Shown: piece after piece, positions 1-7,994 of the stretch
Numbering within the stretch: position 1 is the stretch's first letter
Layout of the letters: every line of letters starts with the position of its first letter
Source of the DNA: Acidobacteriota bacterium
GTDB taxonomy: Bacteria > Acidobacteriota > Blastocatellia > Pyrinomonadales > Pyrinomonadaceae
DNA length: 34,779 bases
Assembly (NCBI GenBank): GCA_019639215.1
Contig: JAHBSH010000020.1
Location: 1 to 34,779 of the forward strand
Direction of reading: 5' to 3'
Program-made: the position numbers and the translations under genes
Notes under the pieces: model-generated
Databases searched by the model: none
Told to the model about the DNA's origin: nothing
Seen by the model: the letters and a program-made list of their open reading frames with translations, nothing else

Positions 1-1313
1 CATTTGAACGTGTCATTCATGTCATTTCAACTCAAGCAGCTCAGAAGCCGATCGTCGTTGTCTCGGCGATGACAAAGGTTACTGATGCTCTTTTGGCGGC
101 TTTTGAGATCGCCAGAAAAGGTGATGCTGCAGAGGCTTTTGTAGAGCTTGAACCACATTTCGACCGGCACGAAGTAGTAGCAAGGCATTTTATTTCTCAG
201 GAGCATTCCAAGGGATTTGATACTGAGATTCAGCTGGCAAAAGGTGAGGTCAGAGACCTTTTGTTACGTGTTTCGCGACGGTCGTTACCGCTATCTATGC
301 TGAAAGATGCCATTGTCTCCTATGGCGAACAGCTTTCGTCGCGGCTTTTGGCGGAAGTTCTGAGGTCAAGAGGAGTTAATACCAGGCATTTTGATTCGCG
401 AAGGCTTGTGGTGACAGACGACGAATTTGGTGCCGCCCAGCCCATCATAGAAGAGACAAATAAACTCCTCAAACTTGAATTATTCCCTTCATTGAAGTTA
501 GACGAAATACCCGTTATGGGTGGTTTTATAGCTGGGAATCGAGCCGGAGAGACAACCACGCTAGGCAGAGGCGGCTCAGATTACACGGCAGCAATAGTTG
601 CGGCGGCGATCGGGGCTTCTGAATTACAGATCTGGACCGATGTTACCGGTGTAATGACCTGTGATCCGCGCATTTGTAATGATGCCAAAACTATACCTGT
701 ACTTAGCTACGAAGAGGCGGCAGAGCTTTCGTATTTTGGGGCAAAGGTGCTTCACCCGAAAACGATAAAACCAGCAGTCGATCACGGAATACCGGTTCGT
801 GTCTGCAATACATTCGAACCGGAGGCAGTTGGAACCATGGTTCTGGCTTCTTCAGACGAAACCCCGAACAAGATAAAATCCATCGCCCACAAAAAGAACA
901 TCACGATCCTGCGTATTTCGTCCGCACGAATGCTTGGTAGCTATGGTTTTATGAGCGCGGTCTTTCAGGTCTTTGAACGGTACCGGACAGTTATAGACGT
1001 GATCTCGACATCCGAAGTATCCATCGCATTGACCCTAGATAACACTGCTGAATTGGATAAGATCGTAGAAGATCTCGAACGGCTTGGCGATGTCGAGATT
1101 GAAACTGGCTATGCTGTTATCTGTGTTGTGGGAGAGGGGCTACGTGCAAGCACTGGCATGGCTTCAAAGATATTCTCGACCATCAACGACACTAATATCG
1201 CACTCGTCTCGCACGGAGCCTCAAGCGTAAACCTCACATTCGTTGTAAAAGAGGAGTATTCGACAGAGGTTATCAAACTGCTTCATGACAAGTTACTTAG
1301 GGAAAACTCCTAA
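1..1313 (+). CDS. lysC: Aspartate kinase, 5'-truncated by the window edge
   Basis: It phosphorylates L-aspartate, the first step towards lysine, threonine, methionine and diaminopimelate. The frame is open from base 3 to the first internal ATG at 69 and encodes the family's conserved strand PIVVVSAMTKVTDALL across that ATG. The true start is therefore upstream of the window, and the Met at 69 is internal. The aspartate/ATP-binding block GGSDYTAAIVAAAIG and the segment SYFGAKVLHPKTIKPA are present, followed by two C-terminal ACT-type regulatory domains over roughly the last 140 residues. This is the monofunctional, AKIII/ThrA-like class, usually feedback-inhibited by an end-product amino acid. 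It leads a run of DAP-pathway genes on the same strand. Family certain; class and inhibitor inferred. Confidence 0.95.
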   Translation, partial: FERVIHVISTQAAQKPIVVVSAMTKVTDALLAAFEIARKGDAAEAFVELEPHFDRHEVVARHFISQEHSKGFDTEIQLAKGEVRDLLLRVSRRSLPLSMLKDAIVSYGEQLSSRLLAEVLRSRGVNTRHFDSRRLVVTDDEFGAAQPIIEETNKLLKLELFPSLKLDEIPVMGGFIAGNRAGETTTLGRGGSDYTAAIVAAAIGASELQIWTDVTGVMTCDPRICNDAKTIPVLSYEEAAELSYFGAKVLHPKTIKPAVDHGIPVRVCNTFEPEAVGTMVLASSDETPNKIKSIAHKKNITILRISSARMLGSYGFMSAVFQVFERYRTVIDVISTSEVSIALTLDNTAELDKIVEDLERLGDVEIETGYAVICVVGEGLRASTGMASKIFSTINDTNIALVSHGASSVNLTFVVKEEYSTEVIKLLHDKLLRENS

Positions 1314-1353
1314 TGATATAGTCCTTCATATATTTTGAAGTTAGAATTATCAA

Positions 1354-2169
1354 ATGGATAGTAAATGTTTTAGACGACTGTTTTTGATCTTTTTTACTTC
1401 TATTGCCGGGTTGATGCTTGGTTGTGGATCGCAAAATGAGACGCCGGTTGTGCTTGATAATTATCCGGTGAAAAGTGGCGTTGTTAATGGTAAGGAATTT
1501 TCTTACCGCATCTATGTTCCCGGCTCAACAGATAATTCCGAAAAACCGCAGGTCGTTCTTTATCTGCACGGAGCGGGAAATCGCGGTTCGGATAACTCTT
1601 CGCATTTAAATGGGTTAGGTGGGTATATCCAACAAAATAAAGACCTTATCAAGTTTATAATGGTCATGCCGCAGCTTCCCGAAGGCCGATTTTGGGACGC
1701 GGAGGCATTAGAAATGGCCAACGCCGCGTTGGATGCGACAGTGAAAGAATACAACGGAGATACTGAGCGGCTGGGTGTTATGGGTTTTTCGATGGGCGGC
1801 AACGGAGTATGGTCAATGGCGGTGATGTATCCGGGAAAGTTTGCCGCATTGGTGCCGATGGCCGCTCGGGTGTTGCCGACAGAGGAAGAAATACCGAAAG
1901 TCGCGAAAGAGGTAGCAGATGCAGCCAACGATCCGAATAACTTCAAAGCATATGCCGAAAAGATCGGGCAGACCGCCGTGTGGATCTTTCACGGCAGTGA
2001 CGATGAAGTTGTTTCCGACGGCGACGCCCATGCGATCCAAGATGCGATGCGAACAGGCGGAAATAAAAAAGCTAAAATGACGACGGTGGTTCGCGGGGGA
2101 CACGTTCCGTTAGCATTTGAAAACAAGGAAGTTTTTCAGTGGATACTGGAGCAAAAGAAAGAAAATTGA
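1354..2169 (+). CDS. Lipoprotein alpha/beta hydrolase (esterase/PHB-depolymerase-like)
   Basis: A 271-residue predicted exported serine hydrolase. The N-terminus has a basic start, a hydrophobic stretch and Cys in LMLGC, a slightly non-canonical lipobox, so it is probably a lipoprotein. The oxyanion region is YLHGAGNRG, the nucleophile elbow is GFSMGGNG (Ser about residue 146), the acid lies in HGSDDEVV and the catalytic His in RGGHVPLAF. The triad is therefore complete and in the usual order. The family covers carboxylesterases, phospholipases and feruloyl/PHB-type esterases, and the substrate cannot be read from sequence. Its TGA stop overlaps the ATG of the DapE-like gene by one base, so the two are probably translationally coupled. 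A direct role in lysine synthesis is not obvious. Confidence 0.85.
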   Translation: MDSKCFRRLFLIFFTSIAGLMLGCGSQNETPVVLDNYPVKSGVVNGKEFSYRIYVPGSTDNSEKPQVVLYLHGAGNRGSDNSSHLNGLGGYIQQNKDLIKFIMVMPQLPEGRFWDAEALEMANAALDATVKEYNGDTERLGVMGFSMGGNGVWSMAVMYPGKFAALVPMAARVLPTEEEIPKVAKEVADAANDPNNFKAYAEKIGQTAVWIFHGSDDEVVSDGDAHAIQDAMRTGGNKKAKMTTVVRGGHVPLAFENKEVFQWILEQKKEN

Positions 2170-3170
2170 TGAATGTCAATGAACTAACAATTCGGCTGAT
2201 GGAAATACCATCGACCTCTGGCGAAGAAGAGGCGGTCGGATCTTTCCTTCGTGATCATTTGGAATCGTTGGGTTGGACGGTCGAACTACAAAAGGTTTCA
2301 GATAATCAAAATAACGTCATAGCATATTTGAATGATACGCCACGTGTTTGGCTATCGACGCACATGGACACGGTGCCGCCGTATATTCCGCCGACCGAAG
2401 ACGACGAGAAAATTTACGGACGCGGAGCCTGCGATGCCAAGGGAATTATCGCTGCACAGATAACGGCGGCGGAGCAGTTGCGTAAAGAAGGAATTACGGA
2501 CATCGGCCTGCTTTATACTGTCGAAGAAGAGCGTGCTTCGACCGGTGCCAAGGCGGCGAATCTGCATCCGTTGGCGGCGAAGTGCGAATACATGATAAAC
2601 GGTGAGCCGACGGATAATGACCTTGCTATCGGCTCGAAAGGTTCGTTCAGATTCAAGATAAAAACCAGCGGCAAAGCGGCACATTCAGCCTATCCCGAAC
2701 AGGGCGATTCGGCCATAGAATCGCTGCTCGACATTTTGCAAGACATCAGAAATACGCATTTTCCCGAAGATGAGTTTTTCGGCGAAACGACCGTAAACAT
2801 CGGCACTATAGACGGAGGCTTGGCTTTGAATGTAATTCCGCCAAATGCCGAAGCGGGTTTTTTGGTACGCCTTGCAACAAAACGCGAGCCAATAGAAAAG
2901 GCTCTGGAAAACATAGTTCGCGGACGCGGCGAGATTGAGGTTCTCTCGTGCAGCGAACCGGTGAAAATGGTCGCCGTCGATGGTTTTCCGCAAAAGGTAG
3001 TGCGATTCACGACCGACATTCCGCATTTGCCGAATTGGAAAAATCCGCTGCTGCTCGGCCCCGGCTCGATCCTTGTAGCTCATACAAAAGATGAATTTGT
3101 GCTGAAAAAAGATCTGGAAAAGGCTGCGGACCTGTATTGCTCGCTTGTCAGGAAATTATTGACCACATAG
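2169..3170 (+). CDS. M20 family metallohydrolase, probable succinyl-diaminopimelate desuccinylase (DapE-like)
   Basis: Probably removes the N-acyl group from N-succinyl-LL-DAP with a two-metal centre in the cytoplasm. Metal-site motifs are STHMDTVPPY (His, Asp), GRGACDAKG (Asp), the EEE catalytic/metal cluster in YTVEEERAS, NGEPTDND, and the final AHTKDEFV His. The dimerisation insert starts near SGKAAHSAYP. I chose ATG 2169 (333 residues, MNVNELTIRLMEIPS) over an upstream in-frame ATG at 2139, because 2169 overlaps the preceding stop as TGATG and M20 proteins begin close to this motif. It is shorter than typical DapE (about 375) and its motifs also resemble ArgE and LysK-type deacylases. The DapE role rests mainly on the neighbouring dapB, dapA and dapD. 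The stop codon lies inside a palindromic repeat. Confidence 0.85.
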   Translation: MNVNELTIRLMEIPSTSGEEEAVGSFLRDHLESLGWTVELQKVSDNQNNVIAYLNDTPRVWLSTHMDTVPPYIPPTEDDEKIYGRGACDAKGIIAAQITAAEQLRKEGITDIGLLYTVEEERASTGAKAANLHPLAAKCEYMINGEPTDNDLAIGSKGSFRFKIKTSGKAAHSAYPEQGDSAIESLLDILQDIRNTHFPEDEFFGETTVNIGTIDGGLALNVIPPNAEAGFLVRLATKREPIEKALENIVRGRGEIEVLSCSEPVKMVAVDGFPQKVVRFTTDIPHLPNWKNPLLLGPGSILVAHTKDEFVLKKDLEKAADLYCSLVRKLLTT

Positions 3171-3218
3171 GTACATAGACCACGTAGATCTTTCTATGTT
3201 CTTATGTGTCAATGTGGT
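3162..3218. repeat. Imperfect palindromic intergenic repeat, dapE-like/dapB junction
   Basis: Outer arms ACCACAT (3162-3168) and ATGTGGT (3212-3218) and inner arms ACATAGA (3173-3179) and TCTATGT (3193-3199) form a nested inverted repeat. The left arm supplies the last two Thr codons and the TAG stop of the upstream gene. The wording is like ACCACATAG/ACATAGA intergenic repeat families seen in many environmental bacterial genomes. There is no following T-run, so it is not an obvious intrinsic terminator. Confidence 0.6.
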
Positions 3219-3229
3219 GATCGGAAAAT

Positions 3230-3949
3230 ATGAAGATCGCACTTATTGGATACGGAAAGATGGGCCGGTTGATCAGTAAACTGGCCGGTGAATCGGGTCA
3301 TGACATTGTTGTTACCATAAGTGAGTCTCACGCGGGACTTTCTGCGGGAGAACTTGCGGAAACTCTTCGCGCGGCTGATGTGGCGATAGATTTTACTGCT
3401 GCTGATGCCGTTCGCCGAAATGTTGAGGCTTGTTTGATCGCCGATATTCCGGTGGTTGTCGGTACGACGGGATGGAATGATCAAAAAGGCGATATAGAAA
3501 AGCTTGTAACCGAAAGAAATGGTGCAATGGTTTACGGGGCAAATTTTTCGATCGGCGTAAATCTTTTTTTTCGGATCGTAGAACTTGCTTCTGAACTAAT
3601 GGCGGATTTTCAGGATTATGAGCCTTTCATCGAAGAACAACACCATTCAAGAAAGCTGGACAGCCCAAGCGGAACCGCACTGAAACTAAAAGATATAGTC
3701 AGCAAGCATTTAAGGAAAGAGCTAAACATTGCCGCAACCCGTGCCGGAAACATTCCCGGAACGCATCGCGTAGGCTTTGACGGTCAAGGAGATCAGATAT
3801 TGTTGGAGCACACGGCTCGCAGCCGCGACGGGTTTGCACTTGGGGCCATTACTGCGGCCGAGTGGATAAAAGACAAAAAGGGGGTTTACGAATTCTCTGA
3901 CATATTGAAACGCACCAATGTCACTTTGCCAATCGATCAGAAGAACTAA
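3230..3949 (+). CDS. dapB: 4-hydroxy-tetrahydrodipicolinate reductase
   Basis: Reduces the product of DapA with NAD(P)H, in the cytoplasm, on the DAP/lysine pathway. The N-terminal Rossmann motif is IGYGKMG (residues about 6-12), followed by the conserved VVVGTTGW segment. The family signature is EEQHHSRKLDSPSGTAL, with catalytic His/Lys. At 239 residues it is near the short end of the family (about 240-270). The start ATG is the first codon after the palindromic repeat. The gene is 11 bases from the convergent minus-strand lipoprotein gene, with no clear terminator between them. Confidence 0.95.
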   Translation: MKIALIGYGKMGRLISKLAGESGHDIVVTISESHAGLSAGELAETLRAADVAIDFTAADAVRRNVEACLIADIPVVVGTTGWNDQKGDIEKLVTERNGAMVYGANFSIGVNLFFRIVELASELMADFQDYEPFIEEQHHSRKLDSPSGTALKLKDIVSKHLRKELNIAATRAGNIPGTHRVGFDGQGDQILLEHTARSRDGFALGAITAAEWIKDKKGVYEFSDILKRTNVTLPIDQKN

Positions 3950-3960
3950 GATGCTTTTTG

Positions 3961-4560
3961 TTACGACTGCCAGACTATGAATTTTTCCTTTATCGCCCAT
4001 TTACCATCCTTTTTATCTAATACGTATGCTGCCCCAAAACCGCAAAGTGGACATGCTACGTGTTCCAGCTTCAAGAATGCTTTATCGTAACGCGAGTTAA
4101 ATCCGACCCGTGAGAGTATTATGATCGACCCCGGAAGTTTGTTAGGACTACCTCCGAGTACGGGCTTCTTTAGTTCATCCGCAACTTGATCTCCATCCAA
4201 GAATTCGTATGGTTTTGTCAGTTCTAGTTTGGTTTCAAGACTAAATGTAAAAGGTTCTTGGTGCTTCGAAAGAAAGGATCTCAGCACTTCCTCATCAACG
4301 GGACCATATATCTCTTTTAGACTTTCTATTTGTTTATCAAAATCACCACTGTACAATCCGAATACATTATTTTCTACAGTTGACGCTTTATTAGAGATAT
4401 AGAGCGTTCCTGTTGAGCTGGCGGAAAACGCTTCTTCAATTGTTACAGAGTAAACGTCCGCCGATTCTTTAACTTCATCGAATTCACCATACTGCTTGCA
4501 ACCCGAGAATAATAGGAAAAGCAAGCAGAACATTGCTAACTTTGATGGAAGAATCGTCAT
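3961..4560 (-). CDS. Putative lipoprotein of unknown function with a CPLC motif
   Basis: A 199-residue protein I cannot assign. It has a short basic N-terminus, a hydrophobic segment and SGC at about residue 21, consistent with a lipoprotein signal although Phe at -3 is unusual. The rest is mixed alpha/beta with no known catalytic motif. The C-terminal part contains HVACPLCGFGAAYVLDKKDGKW, with a close Cys pair, and ends EKFIVWQS. This pattern resembles secreted hypothetical proteins that finish with a beta-sheet Gly/Lys/Trp motif. The gene lies on the minus strand inside an otherwise plus-strand lysine cluster, downstream of the M23 peptidase gene and co-directional with it. The 126-base gap between those two holds nothing I can identify. 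Confidence 0.7.
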   Translation of the reverse strand: MTILPSKLAMFCLLFLLFSGCKQYGEFDEVKESADVYSVTIEEAFSASSTGTLYISNKASTVENNVFGLYSGDFDKQIESLKEIYGPVDEEVLRSFLSKHQEPFTFSLETKLELTKPYEFLDGDQVADELKKPVLGGSPNKLPGSIIILSRVGFNSRYDKAFLKLEHVACPLCGFGAAYVLDKKDGKWAIKEKFIVWQS

Positions 4561-4686
4561 CCCAACAAGTATATACTATCTGGCGTGGACGGTAGTACGA
4601 GTGAAACTGTGAGTAACTTGATAGCTTGTGTATTGGTTGTATAGCAGTTACAGGATGATTTGTCGGGAAAATTGTATTCGATGAGT

Positions 4687-5304
4687 TTACCGAGTTGATG
4701 GACGAACTTGCTGATCGATGAAATCCGATGGATCGACCCAGCCATATCGGATCGGGCTGTAGCCGGTGAATACCATATTCCATGACGGGCAGTGTTCTTC
4801 GCGTATCTCAAAATGCAGGTGGCAAAGGTAACGGCCGTTTGCATTCCCGATGGTGCCGATAAGGTCTCTTTTTTTGACCTCACCAATCTTCATTTTGATC
4901 TCTTGAAGGTGTCCGTATAGCGATTGCACTTTTTTACCGTCGGGTAGAGTGTGCGTCACGATAATGACGTTTCCCCAACCTGTACCGGCATCAGCGGCAT
5001 ACGTGATCACACCGTTTGCTATCGCATAAACAGGTTCGCCGCAATCGGTATTACCGCCTGTGTTCTTGTTCCAATCCTCACCGAGATGGTTTTCCTCGCC
5101 AAAATCCAGAGCGTTATACCAATCATCATTTTTATCACGTGCCTGCGTAACATACTCCGTTTTGCCGACCGGATAGGCAAAGCTGTCGGCAGACAATACA
5201 GGCTCTGATGACAACGGCGTTTCTGTGGCAACGCTGTCCGAGCAGCCCAATGTGAATAGGGCGGCAGTGATAGAAATGCTTATAAGTGCTATAAATTTAA
5301 CCAA
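4687..5304 (-). CDS. M23 family zinc metallopeptidase (LytM/peptidoglycan endopeptidase-like) lipoprotein
   Basis: A 205-residue predicted envelope peptidase. The signal segment ends at TLGC, suggesting lipid attachment. The LytM domain covers about residues 60-185: HLGEDWN (first His and Asp zinc ligands), a beta-hairpin with IANGVITYAADAGTGWGNVIIVTH, SLYGHL, and HLHFEIR (the HxH motif). All zinc ligands are present, so it is probably active rather than a degenerate LytM regulator. Likely substrate: peptide cross-links of peptidoglycan, which contain the DAP made by the surrounding genes. The only possible start is TTG at 5304, since the frame upstream closes without an ATG. It is divergent from dapA, sharing a 70-base intergenic region. 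Confidence 0.88.
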   Translation of the reverse strand: MVKFIALISISITAALFTLGCSDSVATETPLSSEPVLSADSFAYPVGKTEYVTQARDKNDDWYNALDFGEENHLGEDWNKNTGGNTDCGEPVYAIANGVITYAADAGTGWGNVIIVTHTLPDGKKVQSLYGHLQEIKMKIGEVKKRDLIGTIGNANGRYLCHLHFEIREEHCPSWNMVFTGYSPIRYGWVDPSDFIDQQVRPSTR

Positions 5305-5311
5305 AGTATTT

Positions 5312-5341
5312 TTGTAACTTCTTCTCGGATAAGCATATACT
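5312..5341 (+). promoter_or_regulatory. Candidate sigma70-type promoter for dapA
   Basis: TTGTAA (5312-5317) and TATACT (5336-5341) are separated by 18 bases and placed about 34 bases upstream of the dapA ATG, in the divergent M23/dapA gap. This is a match to E. coli-like consensus by eye only. Confidence 0.4.
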
Positions 5342-5374
5342 TTACGAAATCAGTAGGACAAGGGTTCGAAGTTT

Positions 5375-6277
5375 ATGACCAGCAAAATTGAATGGATGCA
5401 CGGATGTGCGACCGCATTAGCGACGCCGTTTCACAAGGACGGTTCAATCGATGATGGATGTTTTCGGAGCCTCGTTGAACGGCAGGTCAAGAAGGGCGTA
5501 AGGCTGTTGGTGCCGTGCGGCACAACCGGCGAAAGTGTCACAATGACGCCAGAAGAGCAGGATCACGTTATCCGAATGACCGTAGAAACAGCGCATAAAC
5601 ACGGTGCAAAGGTCATTGCCGGAACAGGCACAAATAACACGTCAGCAGCCATTGACCTGACCCGTAAGGCTCGCGAAGCCGGTGCCGATGCCGCATTGAT
5701 CGTCGCGCCGTATTACAACAAACCTACACAGGCAGGACTTTTTGCTCATTATTCAGAGATCGCAAAGTCTGTAAAAGGTTTTCCGATAATGCTCTATAAT
5801 GTGCCGTCGCGAAGCGTTGCGAATATATCAGCAGAAACAACACTTCGGCTTGCTGAGGCTCACGAGAACATTGTCGCGATAAAAGAAGCCTCGGGAAATT
5901 TCTCGCAGATAATGGAGATACTTAGGAACAGGCCGAAAAACTTCAAAGTATTCGCGGGCGATGACGCAACGGCACTGCCGCTGATAGCGGTCGGTGCGGA
6001 CGGGCTTGTCTCCGTCTGCTCTAATGAAATCCCGAAAGAGATGTCGCAAATGGTGGAAAAAGCCCTAGACGGTGCTTACACGGCCGCTAGAAAGCTTCAT
6101 TACCAACTCTTACCGCTTATGGAAGCAAATTTTATCGAAGCATCACCGGCTCCGTGTAAATTCGTGATGTCCGTATTGGGGTTGCTGGAAGAAAATCTCA
6201 GATTGCCGCTTGTTCCTGTGACAAAAGAAACACAGCTAAAACTAAAGGCTGTGATGAAAGAAACAGGCCTTGTATAG
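5375..6277 (+). CDS. dapA: 4-hydroxy-tetrahydrodipicolinate synthase
   Basis: Condenses pyruvate with aspartate semialdehyde, the committed step to DAP/lysine. It is a 300-residue TIM barrel of normal length. Diagnostic segments are CGTTGESVTM (substrate/phosphate-like loop), LYNVPSRSVANIS with the catalytic Tyr, and VAIKEASG with the Schiff-base Lys at about residue 170. It restarts the plus-strand lysine cluster after the two minus-strand lipoprotein genes and probably has its own promoter just upstream. The next gene starts about 34 bases after its stop, so they are probably co-transcribed. Confidence 0.96.
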   Translation: MTSKIEWMHGCATALATPFHKDGSIDDGCFRSLVERQVKKGVRLLVPCGTTGESVTMTPEEQDHVIRMTVETAHKHGAKVIAGTGTNNTSAAIDLTRKAREAGADAALIVAPYYNKPTQAGLFAHYSEIAKSVKGFPIMLYNVPSRSVANISAETTLRLAEAHENIVAIKEASGNFSQIMEILRNRPKNFKVFAGDDATALPLIAVGADGLVSVCSNEIPKEMSQMVEKALDGAYTAARKLHYQLLPLMEANFIEASPAPCKFVMSVLGLLEENLRLPLVPVTKETQLKLKAVMKETGLV

Positions 6278-6311
6278 ATCGGGATGCCGAAACATTGTAG
6301 GAGATCTTTTA

Positions 6312-6764
6312 ATGAAAAGACTTGTGTTTTTGTTTTTGGCCGTTTTGTTCATTTCGGCAGGTTCCTATGGGCAGGCTCCGACGCCGTCGGATCAAAATAA
6401 TGCGGAAGCTGAAGTGATGAAAGCCATTGCAAAATGGGCTGATGCGGTTCGCAGCCGTGATATGAAAGCTTTGGACGCCCTCTTTGCAGACGAGCTTTTT
6501 ATTACGACATTTGACGGCAAAACGCGGGGAAAAAAGGAAGAGCTTGAGGTGCTGAAGCCCAATCCTAATGTCCGCACGGTCTCAGTCGAGAACGAAGATG
6601 TCAGAGTAAAGTTATATGGCGAGACGGCGGTCGTAACGGCCCTGACAAAGATGCAGTTCGTCATCAGCGAAAAAGAAACTCCGGTTGCGATGCGTTACAC
6701 AGCCGTTTTTGTAAAACGAGACGGGCGATGGCAGATGGTTGCGTTGCAAACGGCAAGGACCTGA
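6312..6764 (+). CDS. Exported SnoaL/DUF4440-like (NTF2 fold) protein
   Basis: A small secreted protein of about 150 residues. I chose ATG 6312 because it follows a TAGGAGAT ribosome-binding site and begins with a clear signal peptide (MKRLVFLFLAVLFISAGSYG, cleavage near GQA). An upstream in-frame ATG at 6270 overlaps dapA and would bury the signal. The mature part has the NTF2-like pattern: helix AIAKWADAVRSRDMKALDALFADELFIT, then a beta-sheet with VRVKLYGETAVVTALTKMQF and a closing RDGRWQMVALQTAR, typical of DUF4440. Such proteins bind small ligands or are ketosteroid-isomerase-like, and no function can be assigned here. It sits between dapA and dapD but has no known role in the pathway. Confidence 0.85.
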   Translation: MKRLVFLFLAVLFISAGSYGQAPTPSDQNNAEAEVMKAIAKWADAVRSRDMKALDALFADELFITTFDGKTRGKKEELEVLKPNPNVRTVSVENEDVRVKLYGETAVVTALTKMQFVISEKETPVAMRYTAVFVKRDGRWQMVALQTART

Positions 6765-6844
6765 AGCTGAAGCGGTATTTTGCCTTACAGACACAGAGAC
6801 GCGGATAGAAATTATAATAAGCTGAAAACTTACGAATATAATCA

Positions 6845-7675
6845 ATGAACTTACGAGAGCAGATCGAAGAGCTATTTTCCAAATCTGAATTTTCCGCCGA
6901 TGACAGGAAAGTATTTGAAGAATTCAAATCGGCATTGCGGACGGGTGAGATCCGTTCGGCGGAAAAGGGTGATGACGGTGTTTGGCAAGCGAATGCGTGG
7001 GTCAAGCAGGGTATTTTGCTTGGTTTTAGAATGGGTAAATTGGTCGAGATCTCTCAGCCGTCAGAAACGCTGAAATTCTTTGATAAGGACACGTTTCCCG
7101 TCAGGCCTATGACGGTTGAGGATAATGTGCGGATCGTGATGGGCGGTTCATCTATCCGTGATGGTTCTTATGTTGCTCCGGGAGTTGTGCTTGCTCCGCC
7201 GTGCTGGATAAACGTCGGGGCGTATGTTGATGAAGGCACGATGGTAGATTCGCATGCTTTGGTCGGCAGCTGTGCACAGATCGGAAAGCGTGTACATTTG
7301 TCGGCTGCGGCTCAGATCGGCGGTGTCCTAGAGCCGATAGGTGCAGTCCCGGTTGTCATTGAAGACGACGTTATGGTCGGCGGCAACACCGGCGTATATG
7401 AAGGCACGGTTGTCCGCGAACGGGCCGTGCTTGCTTCGGGTGTCATCCTAACTCGCTCCACGCCTCTTTTTGACCTGCCTAATTCACGGATCATCAAATC
7501 CGATGGCGATAAACCACTTGAAGTTCCCGCCGGAGCGGTCGTCGTGCAAGGTTCGCGTGCTATCAGCAGCGGTTTCGGCAACGAGAACGGCCTGTCGATC
7601 TATTGCCCGATAATCGTAAAATACCGCGACCAAAAGACAGACACATCGACGAAACTTGAAGATTATCTGCGATAG
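6845..7675 (+). CDS. dapD: 2,3,4,5-tetrahydropyridine-2,6-dicarboxylate N-succinyltransferase
   Basis: Transfers succinyl from succinyl-CoA to tetrahydrodipicolinate, committing this organism to the acylated (succinylase) DAP route. At 276 residues it matches the E. coli-type DapD length (274). An N-terminal helical domain is followed by a left-handed beta-helix of hexapeptide repeats over roughly residues 95-235 (for example GSYVAPGVVLAPPCWINVGAYVDEG in segments), including AAQIGGVLEPIGAVPVVIEDD and GGNTGVYEG. The C-terminus ends with GLSIYCPIIVKYRD, characteristic of this enzyme. The 80-base gap upstream contains a CACAGAGACGCGGA word resembling degenerate intergenic repeats, and no terminator. 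Confidence 0.96.
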   Translation: MNLREQIEELFSKSEFSADDRKVFEEFKSALRTGEIRSAEKGDDGVWQANAWVKQGILLGFRMGKLVEISQPSETLKFFDKDTFPVRPMTVEDNVRIVMGGSSIRDGSYVAPGVVLAPPCWINVGAYVDEGTMVDSHALVGSCAQIGKRVHLSAAAQIGGVLEPIGAVPVVIEDDVMVGGNTGVYEGTVVRERAVLASGVILTRSTPLFDLPNSRIIKSDGDKPLEVPAGAVVVQGSRAISSGFGNENGLSIYCPIIVKYRDQKTDTSTKLEDYLR

Positions 7676-7757
7676 ATCCGACGGATAAGAAGTAAAAGCT
7701 ATCCGACAGGCGTTTGCTCATTGGAACGGTCGATGAAGATTGATAATATGAAACTAT

Positions 7758-7982
7758 ATGCAGGAAGAAAACGAAAATCAGCTCCCTGACGAAGAACAAG
7801 GGCTTGCCGACAGAATAACGGGACTTGGGCAGAAGATAATCGGCGAGGTCGAAATGATCGGCGGTATTTTGACGGGCGACCCGAATACGGCTGCCGAAGG
7901 CGAGTTCAACCTTGAGGTCGGCGACCTCCGCGAGGATGTCGAAGAGGATCTAGAAGGATCTGAAGACAACGAAGGGCAGTAA
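7758..7982 (+). CDS. Small acidic protein, weakly CsbD-like
   Basis: A 74-residue, very acidic protein with many Glu/Asp residues towards the C-terminus and no signal peptide or membrane segment. The middle, GLGQKIIGEVEMIGGILTGD followed by AAEGEFNLEVGDLRED, has the spacing of CsbD-type general-stress proteins (GE...G...D...A.GE...G...). The resemblance is loose and I do not claim membership. The gene is flanked closely by dapD upstream (82 bases) and the aminotransferase downstream (12 bases), so it is probably in the same transcript. The stop TAA is followed directly by the aminotransferase's ribosome-binding site, supporting a real coding unit. Confidence 0.65.
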   Translation: MQEENENQLPDEEQGLADRITGLGQKIIGEVEMIGGILTGDPNTAAEGEFNLEVGDLREDVEEDLEGSEDNEGQ

Positions 7983-7994
7983 TAGGAGATAATT

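Noticed and set aside
69-71. ATG at 69 as the lysC start codon
   Set aside because: The frame upstream is open to the window edge and encodes conserved aspartate-kinase residues (PIVVVSA), so this Met is internal.
5350-5380. GGGTTCGAA word before dapA as a tRNA T-loop
   Set aside because: No acceptor stem, anticodon arm or matching D-arm is present around it.
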